Origin: Clostridium_AD estertheticum_D | GTDB lineage: Bacteria; Bacillota; Clostridia; Clostridiales; Clostridiaceae | DNA: 64,000 nucleotides | Assembly: GCF_018861295.1 (NCBI RefSeq) | Contig: NZ_JAHLDM010000005.1 | Location: 124,001 to 188,000, forward strand | Reading direction: 5' to 3' | In this document: positions 42,477 through 50,545 of the stretch, in pieces | Layout: every line of letters starts with the position of its first letter | How positions within the stretch are numbered: the first letter of the stretch is position 1 | Position numbers and translations under genes: made by a program | Notes under the pieces: model-generated | Seen by the model: only the letters and a program-made list of their open reading frames with translations | The model's database searches: none | What the model was told of the DNA's origin: nothing

Positions 42477-42921
42477 GGTTACGATTCCACATGATTACAG
42501 CATCTTCGCCGTTGTCTTCGTAATAATTACGCCTTAAACCTTCTTGCTGAAAACCATATTTTTCATATAAGTTTATAGCAATAAAATTTGAACTTCTAAC
42601 TTCTAAGGTTATTGCAGTAACTTTATGTTTCCTACAAATCCTAAATAAAGCCTCAACAATAATATTGCCAGCTCCATTGCCACGAGCCTGGGGGTGAACT
42701 GCAATATTAGTTACATGAGCCTCATCTATAATTACCCACATTCCGCCATAACCTACTATTGTATTACCTTTTTTTAATACAACATATTTAGCAAACTTAT
42801 TATCTAGTTCACTTTGGAGTGAGTCTAAGCTCCAGGAAATAGGAAAGCTTAACTCACTAATATTGAGTATGGCTTTAATAGATGATTCATCCATTGGGTA
42901 AATTTTAAAGTCGTTATTCAT
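42472..42921 (-). CDS. rimI: Ribosomal protein alanine acetyltransferase RimI-type GNAT
   Basis: N-acetyltransferase of 149 residues, with GNAT motif A (NIAVHPQARGNGAGNIIVEAL) that binds acetyl-CoA and motif B ending LYEKYGFQQEGLRRNYY. RimI acetylates protein N-termini such as ribosomal S18; other GNAT substrates remain possible. It overlaps tsaB by eight bases and forms the tsaE-tsaB-rimI operon that is conserved in Firmicutes. Its last codon and stop lie inside element A copy 2. Confidence 0.9.
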   Translation of the reverse strand: MNNDFKIYPMDESSIKAILNISELSFPISWSLDSLQSELDNKFAKYVVLKKGNTIVGYGGMWVIIDEAHVTNIAVHPQARGNGAGNIIVEALFRICRKHKVTAITLEVRSSNFIAINLYEKYGFQQEGLRRNYYEDNGEDAVIMWNRNL

Positions 42922-43627
42922 TTTTATTTTGCCTCATCTTTTCTTCATACTCACGCTCAGCTTGAGGTTTGCGTAGGTAAATAGGGACGGATGCATATAT
43001 GTCATCAAAAGTTCCATTAGATAAAAGCTTAAGACCTAATTCTCCAAGAGAGGTTGCCTTAGCTAGATTTAGATGATCCGGTGCAAAAATTACCTTAGGT
43101 AAATTTGTTATAAGTTTTTCTTTGAATTTTAAGGTCCCATCTCCTACAAAGGATATGTTACAATCCTTATCTTTAAGCATAGTTATTAATTCGTCTATTG
43201 ATATATTAATGTAGTCACTGATACGATTAAGTTTTTTATCCTCAAAGGTATAAAGAGCGGTATAAACATTATCTCTTAAGGCATCTAGTATAGGACAAAT
43301 AATTCCATCCGTATAAGCTAAGTTATATGCTAAAGAATCCAAGGTAGATACGGTCACAAAGGGCTTATTTGTGCCTTGGCTTAGTCCTTTTATGGTAGCC
43401 ATACCTATTCTAAGGCCTGTGAAGGAACCGGGTCCCTTTGAGGCTACAAACGCGTCAATATCATCTATGCTCATTTGCGTATTTTTGAATAATTCATCAA
43501 TTATAGGCATGAGTATTTGGGAATGTTGTTTTTTATAATTAAAGGTTATTTCACCAAGGACTTTGTTATCGTCGAGGATTGCACAAGTTGCAGATTGCGT
43601 GGCAGAATCTAGACTTAAAATTTTCAT
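42914..43627 (-). CDS. tsaB: tRNA threonylcarbamoyladenosine biosynthesis protein TsaB
   Basis: Inactive ASKHA-fold partner of TsaD in making t6A at position 37 of ANN-decoding tRNAs. The 237 residues start ILSLDSATQSATCAI and hold the KGPGSFTGLRIGMATIKGL segment typical of TsaB. The start overlaps the tsaE stop (ATG within the TAATGA-like junction), indicating coupled translation. TsaD and TsaC are not in this window. Confidence 0.95.
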   Translation of the reverse strand: MKILSLDSATQSATCAILDDNKVLGEITFNYKKQHSQILMPIIDELFKNTQMSIDDIDAFVASKGPGSFTGLRIGMATIKGLSQGTNKPFVTVSTLDSLAYNLAYTDGIICPILDALRDNVYTALYTFEDKKLNRISDYINISIDELITMLKDKDCNISFVGDGTLKFKEKLITNLPKVIFAPDHLNLAKATSLGELGLKLLSNGTFDDIYASVPIYLRKPQAEREYEEKMRQNKNE

Positions 43628-44091
43628 AGTATTATCTCCTTTACATAATCGTATCTTTTATCAGAATACTCAATACTGATCTTTCTATAATTATCGCAAA
43701 GCTCAGGTAGCTTTTCTATAGTTATGGTTAATTTGTTTGGTGGAATTATTTCTTCAATGTAATTAGCCCATTCAATAACACTAACTCCATCACTAAATAT
43801 ATATTCATCAAAGCCTATAGCTTCTATTTCATCGGGGTCATTTACTCTGTAGACATCAAAATGATATAATTTTAATCTTCCAGTATATTCATTTACAATA
43901 GTAAAAGTAGGACTTGTAATATTGTCTTTAATATCTAAGCCTTTAGCAATTCCCTTAGTTAAATGAGTTTTCCCGGTGCCTAAGTCACCAATTAAGCAAA
44001 TTATGTCACCTGAATTCACAAGTGAGCCTATTAACTCTCCTATTTTATAAGTTTCGTCAACTGTAGTTACTATGTATTCCATAAGTTTCAC
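43624..44091 (-). CDS. tsaE: tRNA threonylcarbamoyladenosine biosynthesis ATPase TsaE
   Basis: P-loop ATPase that resets the TsaBD complex during t6A synthesis. The 155-residue protein has Walker A GDLGTGKTHLTKGIAKGL (about 36-53), the SPTFTIVNEYTG strand and the YHFDVYRV-DPDEIEAIG-DEY region with VIEWAN, all family hallmarks. ATG follows AGGTGAAACTT. It heads the minus-strand tsaE-tsaB-rimI operon. Confidence 0.95.
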   Translation of the reverse strand: MKLMEYIVTTVDETYKIGELIGSLVNSGDIICLIGDLGTGKTHLTKGIAKGLDIKDNITSPTFTIVNEYTGRLKLYHFDVYRVNDPDEIEAIGFDEYIFSDGVSVIEWANYIEEIIPPNKLTITIEKLPELCDNYRKISIEYSDKRYDYVKEIIL

Positions 44092-44129
44092 CTCATTAAA
44101 TATTTTATCCTAAAACATAAAAAAAGAAA

Positions 44130-44236
44130 AGGGCTAAATCATCTCCTGCGGAGCTACATTATTAACGACTTCACAAGGAGATTTATACTCCCACCTATAG
44201 AAGCGGGAGACTAACCTTGTGAAATGTCGTTAAAGA
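44130..44236 (-). repeat. Element B, copy 1 (minus strand)
   Basis: Read on the minus strand: outer TAACGAC / GTCGTTA, asymmetric bulge, inner CACAAGG / CCTTGTG, then an internal hairpin CTCCCGCTTCTATAGGTGGGAG-like (CTCCCGC/GGTGGGAG), and a tail GCAGGAGATGATTT. It lies between tsaE and tRNA-Trp. The stem letters differ from the 50221 copy at matched pairs, keeping the fold. Confidence 0.75.
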
Positions 44237-44248
44237 TATAAAAAACTC

Positions 44249-44277
44249 TTGCATTTTATTATAAAACGTGATAAGAT
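44249..44277 (+). promoter_or_regulatory. Promoter of the tRNA-Trp pair
   Basis: TTGCAT (44249-44254), 17 bases, TAAGAT (44272-44277), 14 bases before the first tRNA. Confidence 0.65.
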
Positions 44278-44290
44278 TTAAATGTATTTT

Positions 44291-44366
44291 AGGGGTATAG
44301 CTCAGTTGGTAGAGTAGTGGTCTCCAAAACCATTGGTTGTAGGTTCGAGCCCTACTACCCCTGCCA
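44291..44366 (+). tRNA. tRNA-Trp (anticodon CCA), copy 1
   Basis: Acceptor AGGGGTA/TACCCCT, anticodon loop CTCCAAA, T arm GGTTCGAGC, encoded CCA. Confidence 0.97.
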
Positions 44367-44411
44367 TTTTTATGTTTTAGGTTTTATGTTTTTCGTCTTA
44401 AAAGTTAATAA

Positions 44412-44487
44412 AGGGGTATGGCTCAATTGGTAGAGTAGTGGTCTCCAAAACCATTGGTTGTAGGTTCGAGTCCTACTACCCCTGCCA
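44412..44487 (+). tRNA. tRNA-Trp (anticodon CCA), copy 2
   Basis: Differs from copy 1 at a few positions in the D and T arms (GGCTCAATTGG, GGTTCGAGT). Encoded CCA. Confidence 0.97.
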
Positions 44488-44490
44488 GAT

Positions 44491-44521
44491 AAAACCTGTG
44501 AAATTATTTTCACGGGTTTTT
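44491..44521 (+). terminator. Terminator of the tRNA-Trp pair
   Basis: AAAACCTGTGAAA / TTTTCACGGGTTTT then T, four bases after the second CCA. Confidence 0.85.
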
Positions 44522-44609
44522 ACGTTTTATTATAATAAAGTGTTAAATTTAATATTAATTATTTCAAAAATAAGAAACAGGTTAAGATGCCTGCAACTGG
44601 AGGTATATA

Positions 44610-45590
44610 ATGCAACAATATGACATAGTAGTAATTGGAGGCGGTCCAGCAGGCCTTGCAGCTGCTATTTCAGCTAAAGAACATTATGAAGGTAAAGTTT
44701 TGATTTTAGAAAGAGAAAAACAATTAGGTGGAATCTTAAATCAGTGTATTCATAATGGATTTGGTAAAAATATTTTTAGTGAGGATTTGACGGGACCAGA
44801 ATTTGTACAGAAGTTTATAGATAAAATTAAGGAACTAAATATTTCATATAAATTAAACACTACTGCTTTAAATTTAAGTGATACTAAAGAGATCAATGTT
44901 GTGAACTCTGAGATTGGAACTTTCAAAATTTGTGCGAAAACTATAATAATTGCTACAGGATGCAGAGAGAGGCCAAGAGGATTTTCAAATCTGCCAGGTA
45001 GCAGATGTGCAGGTATTTACACTGTAGGGTGTGCACAGAAATTTGTAAATATTGAAGGCTATATGCCAGGAAAAGAAATAGTTATATTAGGCACAGGAGA
45101 CATTGCATTAACAGTAGCGAGAAGGCTAACAATTGAAGGTGCAAATGTTAAGGCAGTAATTGAGAGCAAAAACGTTATTGATGCAGTTGATAAAAAATTA
45201 TGTGATTCACTAGAGGATTTCAATATACCATTAAAAATGATGCATAAGGTTGTTGATATTCAAGGGAAAAGTAGAATCGAAGGTATTACTTTAGTAAAGA
45301 TTGATAGTAATAATGAAGTTATAAATGGCAGTGAGGAACGTATTTCTTGTGATGCATTACTTTTATCAGTAGATTTATATCCTGATAATGAACTGGCAAA
45401 GCAAGCTAGGATAGTAGTTAATTCATCAACAGGACGAATTAAATTGAATGAAAATTCACAAACAAACATAGGTGGTATTTTTGCGTGTGGAGGGGTAGTT
45501 CAGGGGTATAATTTTCATGAAAGTGTGGTAAAACAAAGCTATGCTATAGGCAAAAGTGCATCACTATATGCAAACAACTCTGAGATTTAA
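44610..45590 (+). CDS. NAD(P)/FAD-dependent oxidoreductase, GlpA-associated type
   Basis: A 326-residue flavoprotein. FAD-binding dinucleotide fold at the N-terminus (VVIGGGPAGLAAAISA), a second nucleotide fold near 150 (EIVILGTGDIALTVARRL), and a C-terminal FAD motif (GIFACGGVVQGYNFHESVV). The segment LGGILNQCIHNGFG is typical of the small oxidoreductase often found with glycerol-3-phosphate dehydrogenase GlpA and a DUF1667 protein in clostridia. Neither partner is here, so it stands alone. There is no CxxC redox pair of the thioredoxin reductase kind. ATG follows TGGAGGTATATA. Substrate unknown. Confidence 0.82.
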   Translation: MQQYDIVVIGGGPAGLAAAISAKEHYEGKVLILEREKQLGGILNQCIHNGFGKNIFSEDLTGPEFVQKFIDKIKELNISYKLNTTALNLSDTKEINVVNSEIGTFKICAKTIIIATGCRERPRGFSNLPGSRCAGIYTVGCAQKFVNIEGYMPGKEIVILGTGDIALTVARRLTIEGANVKAVIESKNVIDAVDKKLCDSLEDFNIPLKMMHKVVDIQGKSRIEGITLVKIDSNNEVINGSEERISCDALLLSVDLYPDNELAKQARIVVNSSTGRIKLNENSQTNIGGIFACGGVVQGYNFHESVVKQSYAIGKSASLYANNSEI

Positions 45591-45609
45591 TAAAACAACA
45601 GAAATACTA

Positions 45610-45638
45610 TTGACATATTTTAATGTTAAGAATATAAT
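45610..45638 (+). promoter_or_regulatory. Strong promoter of the cysK T-box transcript
   Basis: Perfect consensus TTGACA (45610-45615), 17 bases, TATAAT (45633-45638). Confidence 0.85.
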
Positions 45639-45659
45639 AAAGAAAAGTAATTCATACTG

Positions 45660-45689
45660 AAATACTAGGAAATACTAGAAAATACTAAG
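45660..45689 (+). repeat. Three 10-bp direct repeats in the cys leader
   Basis: GAAATACTAG, GAAATACTAG, AAAATACTAA in tandem, with a further GAAATACTAT at 45601 just before the -35. Possibly a regulator site or slippage product. Confidence 0.7.
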
Positions 45690-45720
45690 AAGAAGGAAAG
45701 TAATATAGGAAGAATTTACA

Positions 45721-46000
45721 GAGAGAGAGTCCAAAGTTGAGAAGACTCTTATAGGAAAATTATATGAAGTGCCCTTTGGAGTTATGCACCGAACAAGTCA
45801 TGCAATAGTTTATAACAAGTAAAAGATGTTGTTATTTATTATTGTTTGCCTCTGGTAGGCTGCATCGGGACTCACCCGTTATAGTGATAGAGCATACCGT
45901 TGTGCTTGAAAAAGTGGCGTTATAATCATTTTGGTGGTTGTAACTTAGAGTGGGACCACGAAGTAAAACTTCGTCTCTAATAATAGAGGAAGTTTTTTTT
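45721..46000 (+). ncRNA. Cysteine T-box leader of cysK-cysE
   Basis: A Stem I closed by TCCAAAG (45730-45736) and CTTTGGA (45774-45780) carries TGC, a cysteine codon, at 45770-45772 in the specifier position. A Stem II block CACCCGTTATAGTGATAGAG is present. The T-box reads AGAGTGGGACCACG (45947-45960), a variant of AGGGTGGNACCGCG. The terminator AACTTCGTCTCT / AGAGGAAGTT plus T follows (45967-46000). Cysteine specificity agrees with the downstream genes. Confidence 0.9.
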
Positions 46001-46135
46001 GTACCCAAAAACATATGAAATATTACAAAAATAAACAAATATGTGTCACTTTTTCATATTATGAGATTATACAAATGCAAAAGTATGGATAGCTTTTAAA
46101 GGAAAATTATTTATTTTAAATTGGGGGGTATTATT

Positions 46136-47047
46136 ATGATGTATAACAATGTTTTAGATATGATAGGTGGAACACCGGTTTTAAAGTTGAATAAACTAGT
46201 GAGTGGTGACATAGCTGATGTATATGTGAAATTAGAAAAATATAATCCAGCTGGAAGTATAAAAGATAGGGCAGCTCTTGGTATGATAGAAAAAGCTGAA
46301 AAATTAGGATTACTAAAGGAAGGTTTTACGATAGTTGAACCAACTAGTGGAAATATGGGAATAGCTTTAGCGATGATTGGTAGAATTAAGGGATATGATG
46401 TAATTATTGTAATGCCAGATAGCATGAGTGTTGAAAGACGTAGTTTAATAAAAGCATATGGCGCACAACTTGTCCTTACAGATGGTTCAAAGGGAATGAA
46501 GGGTGCTATAAATAAAGCAAAAGAAATATCAGACGGAGATTCTAAATTCTTTTTACCACAACAATTTGTTAATATAGCAAATCCAGAAAAACATTATGAA
46601 ACTACTGCAGAAGAAATTTTTAGTGATATAGCAGATGTAGATGTTTTTGTAGCAGGAGTCGGAACTGGTGGAACAATTACTGGAGTAGGCAGAAGATTAA
46701 AAGAATTTAATAAGGAAATTAAAGTTGTTGCAGTTGAACCAGCAAAATCGCCAGTATTATCTGGTGGCGAACCAGGACCACATAAAATCCAAGGTATAGG
46801 AGCAGGTTTTACACCAGATATTTATGATAGTAGTGTAATTGATGAAATAATGCAAATAACTGATGAAGAGGCTTTCGATATAGCAAAAAGGCTTGCTAAA
46901 GAGGAAGGTATATTAGTAGGAATTTCAACAGGAGCTAATGTTGCAGCAGCAATTAAACTTGCTAAAAAATTAGGTAAAGGCAAAAAAGTTGTTACAGTTG
47001 CTCCAGACGGTGGAGAAAAGTATATTTCAATGGGTATTTATGACTAA
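46136..47047 (+). CDS. cysK: Cysteine synthase A (O-acetylserine sulfhydrylase)
   Basis: PLP enzyme making cysteine from O-acetylserine and sulfide. The 303 residues include the PLP lysine in NPAGSIKDRAALGMIE, the substrate loop EPTSGNMGIALAMI and the glycine-rich phosphate loop VGTGGTITGVGRRL. I take ATG 46136 (or the adjacent 46139) behind the TTGGGGGGTA site; a TTG at 46121 overlaps that site. It is the first gene after the cysteine T-box, with cysE next. Confidence 0.96.
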   Translation: MMYNNVLDMIGGTPVLKLNKLVSGDIADVYVKLEKYNPAGSIKDRAALGMIEKAEKLGLLKEGFTIVEPTSGNMGIALAMIGRIKGYDVIIVMPDSMSVERRSLIKAYGAQLVLTDGSKGMKGAINKAKEISDGDSKFFLPQQFVNIANPEKHYETTAEEIFSDIADVDVFVAGVGTGGTITGVGRRLKEFNKEIKVVAVEPAKSPVLSGGEPGPHKIQGIGAGFTPDIYDSSVIDEIMQITDEEAFDIAKRLAKEEGILVGISTGANVAAAIKLAKKLGKGKKVVTVAPDGGEKYISMGIYD

Positions 47048-47197
47048 TTAGGGTAAGATATAAACATTTATTTCTACTCTATAGATAAAAAGCACATAGA
47101 AATAGACTAATGTGAGGGTTTAAGAACATATAAATTCATATTTAAAAATATGAATTTGTATGTTTACAAACTATAATTCTATAGGAGGAATTAATGT

Positions 47198-47782
47198 ATG
47201 TTTAAAACGTTACGATATGATATAAATAATATATTAGAAAAGGATCCAGCAGCTAAAAATTGGGTTGAAGTAATATTATTATATCCATGTATTCATGCTG
47301 TAATAGTATATAGAATAGCCCATATGTTATATAATCATAAAATATTTTTCTTAGCTAGAGCTATATCTCAAATAGCTAGATTTTTTACTGGAATAGAAAT
47401 TCATCCAGGGGCTAAGATTGGAAAAGGATTTTTTATAGATCATGGAACGGGAGTAGTCATTGGAGAAACTACGGAAATTGGAAACAATGTAACTTTGTAC
47501 CAAGGAGTTACTTTAGGGGGAACAGGCAAGGACACTGGTAAAAGACATCCTACTTTAGGAAATGATGTTATAGTTGGCGCCGGTGCAAAGATTCTTGGTC
47601 CCATTAAAATAGGTACAGGTAGCAAAGTTGGTGCAAATGCTGTAGTTTTAAAAGATGTATTACCAAAGGCCACTGCTGTAGGGATACCTGCTAGAGTTAT
47701 TTTTGTAAATGAATTAACAATAATTGAGATTAAAGACTACGCAGGCAATACTAAAAGAATGTACAATGATATGGTGATATAA
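47198..47782 (+). CDS. cysE: Serine O-acetyltransferase
   Basis: Acetylates serine to O-acetylserine, the substrate of CysK. The 194-residue protein has an N-terminal helical region and a left-handed beta-helix of hexapeptide repeats (about 65-165), including GIEIHPGAKIGKGFFIDHGTGVVIGE and GVTLGGTGKD with the catalytic His. Length is that of the short clostridial/bacillus form. SD AGGAGG precedes ATG. A 150-base gap with an AAATTCATATTT/AAATATGAATTT hairpin separates it from cysK, which may tune read-through. Confidence 0.95.
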   Translation: MFKTLRYDINNILEKDPAAKNWVEVILLYPCIHAVIVYRIAHMLYNHKIFFLARAISQIARFFTGIEIHPGAKIGKGFFIDHGTGVVIGETTEIGNNVTLYQGVTLGGTGKDTGKRHPTLGNDVIVGAGAKILGPIKIGTGSKVGANAVVLKDVLPKATAVGIPARVIFVNELTIIEIKDYAGNTKRMYNDMVI

Positions 47783-47795
47783 AGGGAATGAAAAT

Positions 47796-48788
47796 ATGAG
47801 TGTTAAAGATGATATAATTAAGTTTTGCAGCATAAATGGTTTAGATGTTATAGGGTTTAGCGAATGTAGGATTTTTCATGAGCTAAATCCTTATTTTGAT
47901 AAGAGAAAAAAACTAGGTCTAGAAAATGAGTTTGAAGAGAAAGAGTTAGATAAAAAGATAAATCCATTTATATATATGGAAGATGGGAAAACTATAATTT
48001 CTATTGCATTTCCATATTTATATGATAACAATATAAGTGGAAAGGTATATTTTTCAAGTTATACTATGGGAAGAGACTATCACCTTGTATTAATCGAATA
48101 CATGAAAAAGATTTGTACATATATTGAGTCTCTGGGTGCAAAAGCTATGTATTTTGTAGACAGTAATGCGCTGCCTGAGAGGTATATCGCAAGCCTTTGT
48201 GGATTAGGATTCATAGGAAAAAATAATATGTTAATAACGAAGAGGTATGGATCATATGTTTTTTTAGGAGAAATTATAACGGATTTAGTGATAGAGCCAG
48301 ATGAAAGCGTTACGCAAAAATGTGGTGATTGTGAAATATGTCTGTCATCATGTCCTACAAGTGCTATAGTTAAAGGGAAAGTTGGAATAAATAATAACTC
48401 TAATATATGTTTGTCCTATATAACTCAGAAAAAAGATATAGAGGACTTATGGTTTGAAAAACTAGATGGAAGGCTATTTGGTTGTGATACTTGCCAGAAA
48501 GTTTGCCCATACAATAAAAAGGTTGAATTAAGTCTTATTAAAGAATTTAAACCTTATGAACATATGAAAACACCTGAGCTTAAGGTATTGATGAATATTG
48601 ATAATAAATTATTTAAAGATATGTACAAAACAACTTCTTGTGGATGGAGAGGTAAAAATATTATTAAAAGGAATGCAATTATTAATGCGTTTATTATTGA
48701 AAAAGTTGAAATTATAGCCCTGCAGAAGGATACATCACCTTATATAAGAGATTATTATTATAGACTTTTAAAGTTTTTCAAATTATAA
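47796..48788 (+). CDS. queG: Epoxyqueuosine reductase
   Basis: Cobalamin and Fe-S enzyme for the last step of queuosine synthesis in tRNA. The 330 residues include the N-terminal cobalamin-binding fold (SFGRDYH-like TMGRDYHLVL), the segment FVDSNALPERYIASLCGLGFIGKNNML, and two [4Fe-4S] motifs CGDCEICLSSCP and CDTCQKVCPYN. ATG follows AAAGGGAATG, 14 bases after cysE. QueG in other genomes has a C-terminal HEAT-like tail; this shorter form is usual in clostridia. Confidence 0.94.
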   Translation: MSVKDDIIKFCSINGLDVIGFSECRIFHELNPYFDKRKKLGLENEFEEKELDKKINPFIYMEDGKTIISIAFPYLYDNNISGKVYFSSYTMGRDYHLVLIEYMKKICTYIESLGAKAMYFVDSNALPERYIASLCGLGFIGKNNMLITKRYGSYVFLGEIITDLVIEPDESVTQKCGDCEICLSSCPTSAIVKGKVGINNNSNICLSYITQKKDIEDLWFEKLDGRLFGCDTCQKVCPYNKKVELSLIKEFKPYEHMKTPELKVLMNIDNKLFKDMYKTTSCGWRGKNIIKRNAIINAFIIEKVEIIALQKDTSPYIRDYYYRLLKFFKL

Positions 48789-48826
48789 TATTTCTATAGT
48801 CATTATTTATGAAAGGTGGAATTTAG

Positions 48827-49534
48827 ATGCTTTCGAAATCTATGTTAGGAATAATAAATATTTTGCCAGATAGGGTTGTATCATTTATAGCAAAATATTT
48901 ATTAGATTCATATATTAACAAATATGCAAATATTAAAACTCACGGAATGGAGAAAATTAAGGATATAAAGGCGCCCATAATTTTCATATGCAATCATTTA
49001 AGTAATGCAGATGGCATAATTATGAACAGGCTATTAAAGGATAATAATGTAACTTTTGTTGCAGGGGTAAAGCTAACGGATAATAGGCTTACTAAGTTAG
49101 GTTTTTTTGTAGCGAAAACTATACAAGTACATCCTAATTCACCAGATAAAGACGCTATATCTAAGATAGTAAGTACGCTAAAACAAGGTAATAATATTAT
49201 GATGTTTCCAGAAGGAACTAGAAGTAGAAGTGGAAAGATGATAGAGGGTAAGAGAGGTCTTATATTAATGGCTAAATTATCAAAGGCGACAATTCTTCCA
49301 ATGGGTATTTGGGGAACAGAAAAGTTATTACCAATTGATGAAAGTGATATGGCGTTAGAAAAATTTCATCATGCTGATGTAAATATTAGTATTGGTGATT
49401 CTATTATGATTCCAAGTAAAGATAAAGATGAAGCTCGCGATGAATACTATGATAGAGTTATGAATGAAATAATGTCGGGTATAGCAGTGCTTCTTCCTGA
49501 GCAGTATAGGGGAGTATATTCTCAAAATAAATAG
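48827..49534 (+). CDS. plsC: 1-acyl-sn-glycerol-3-phosphate acyltransferase
   Basis: Membrane enzyme making phosphatidic acid from lysophosphatidate. The 235 residues carry the NHLSNADG motif (HX4D catalytic pair) and FPEGTRSRSG (substrate binding), then KLSKATILPMGIWG. It may have one hydrophobic segment near the N-terminus. ATG follows GAAAGGTGGAATTTAG. It stands between queG and nth, with small gaps, so all could be one operon. Confidence 0.88.
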   Translation: MLSKSMLGIINILPDRVVSFIAKYLLDSYINKYANIKTHGMEKIKDIKAPIIFICNHLSNADGIIMNRLLKDNNVTFVAGVKLTDNRLTKLGFFVAKTIQVHPNSPDKDAISKIVSTLKQGNNIMMFPEGTRSRSGKMIEGKRGLILMAKLSKATILPMGIWGTEKLLPIDESDMALEKFHHADVNISIGDSIMIPSKDKDEARDEYYDRVMNEIMSGIAVLLPEQYRGVYSQNK

Positions 49535-49548
49535 ATAAAAATAAGTAG

Positions 49549-50193
49549 GTGATTTATATAAATAAAAAAACTATTAAAGTAGTTCTTGAAATTCTTAATG
49601 AAACATATGCAGGTGTAAAGTGTGGACTTGATTTTACAAATCATTATGAACTTTTAGTATCAACAATATTATCAGCACAATGTACAGATGTAAGGGTTAA
49701 TGTTGTTGCAAAGAAGCTATATGCAAAATATAATACTCCAGAGGCTATGATTACATTATCAAAAGAAGAACTAGGAGAAAAAATTAAGAGCTGTGGGTTT
49801 TATAACAATAAGAGCAAAAACATTTTGGGTGCTACAAAACTTTTATTAGAAAAATATGGAGCCGTAGTGCCTAGTACTATGGAAGAACTAATACAGCTTC
49901 CAGGAGTTGGGAGAAAAACTGCCAATGTAGTCCTATCAAATGCATTCGGAATCCCAGCTATTGCTGTAGACACTCATGTTTTTAGAGTTTCGAAAAGAAT
50001 TGGACTTGCCTCGGGGAAAACTGTTGAAATTGTAGAACAAGAGCTTATGAAAAATATTCCAAGAAAAATGTGGAGTGATGCTCATCATTTTATTATATGG
50101 CATGGGCGAGAAATATGTAAGGCTAGGAAACCTAATTGTGAGGTATGTCCTATAGCACCTTATTGCGAATTTTTAAATGGGAAATCTAAGTGA
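49549..50193 (+). CDS. nth: Endonuclease III
   Basis: Base-excision DNA glycosylase/AP lyase for oxidised pyrimidines. The 214 residues include the helix-hairpin-helix LPGVGRKTANVVLSNAFG with the catalytic lysine, VDTHVFRVSKRIGL with the catalytic Asp, and the C-terminal [4Fe-4S] cluster C-x6-C-x2-C-x5-C (CKARKPNCEVCPIAPYC). The start is unclear: GTG at 49549 gives the frame but lies inside the only ribosome site (AGGTGAT). ATT or ATA codons 3-9 bases downstream would have better spacing. Gene identity is firm. Confidence 0.95.
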   Translation: MIYINKKTIKVVLEILNETYAGVKCGLDFTNHYELLVSTILSAQCTDVRVNVVAKKLYAKYNTPEAMITLSKEELGEKIKSCGFYNNKSKNILGATKLLLEKYGAVVPSTMEELIQLPGVGRKTANVVLSNAFGIPAIAVDTHVFRVSKRIGLASGKTVEIVEQELMKNIPRKMWSDAHHFIIWHGREICKARKPNCEVCPIAPYCEFLNGKSK

Positions 50194-50220
50194 TTATTAT
50201 AATTACAGATAATAATAAGG

Positions 50221-50364
50221 AGCTTTCTTAATGACATTTCAGAAGGAAAGTCTCCCACTTCTATAAGTGGGAGTTATATACCCTAACAAATAGAAAACTT
50301 TAGTGGGAATATAAATCTCCTTCTGAAGTCGTTAATATTTCAGCGACCCAGGAGATGATTTGAT
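50221..50364 (+). repeat. Element B, copy 2
   Basis: Outer TAATGAC (50229-50235) / GTCGTTA (50328-50334), inner CAGAAGG / CCTTCTG, internal hairpin CTCCCACTT / AAGTGGGAG (about 50252-50273), and a 3' tail GCGACCCAGGAGATGATTTG. Compared with the 44130 copy, paired changes preserve both stems. The short GGGAG hairpin looks like ends of IS200/IS605 elements, but no transposase is present; the assignment is tentative. Confidence 0.75.
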
Positions 50365-50545
50365 ATCAGTGAAAGAAGAATAGTTAAGGATACATAAAGA
50401 AAGTGTATATTGGTTAAAATGTTTTAAAATCTTTTATCAAAGATTTATGCATTTATGCTAATATGTGCTTTCTTTTTATATAATTATACTGGTAATTATA
50501 GATTCAGTGTAATTAATGCTATATAATGAAGGTGAGGTGGAGTGA
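50365..50545 (+). other. Gap before the DUF1836 gene
   Basis: AT-rich; no gene, no clear promoter. GGTGAGGTGGAGTG gives the next ribosome site. Confidence 0.4.

Noticed and set aside
44438..44623. 61-codon plus-strand frame overlapping tRNA-Trp copy 2
   Set aside because: It begins inside a tRNA and crosses a terminator.
45660..45689. CRISPR array from the short direct repeats
   Set aside because: Units are 10 bp and directly adjacent, without spacers, and no cas genes are present anywhere in the window.
45832..46038. 68-codon minus-strand frame in the cysK leader
   Set aside because: It covers the conserved T-box and terminator, which fully explain the sequence.
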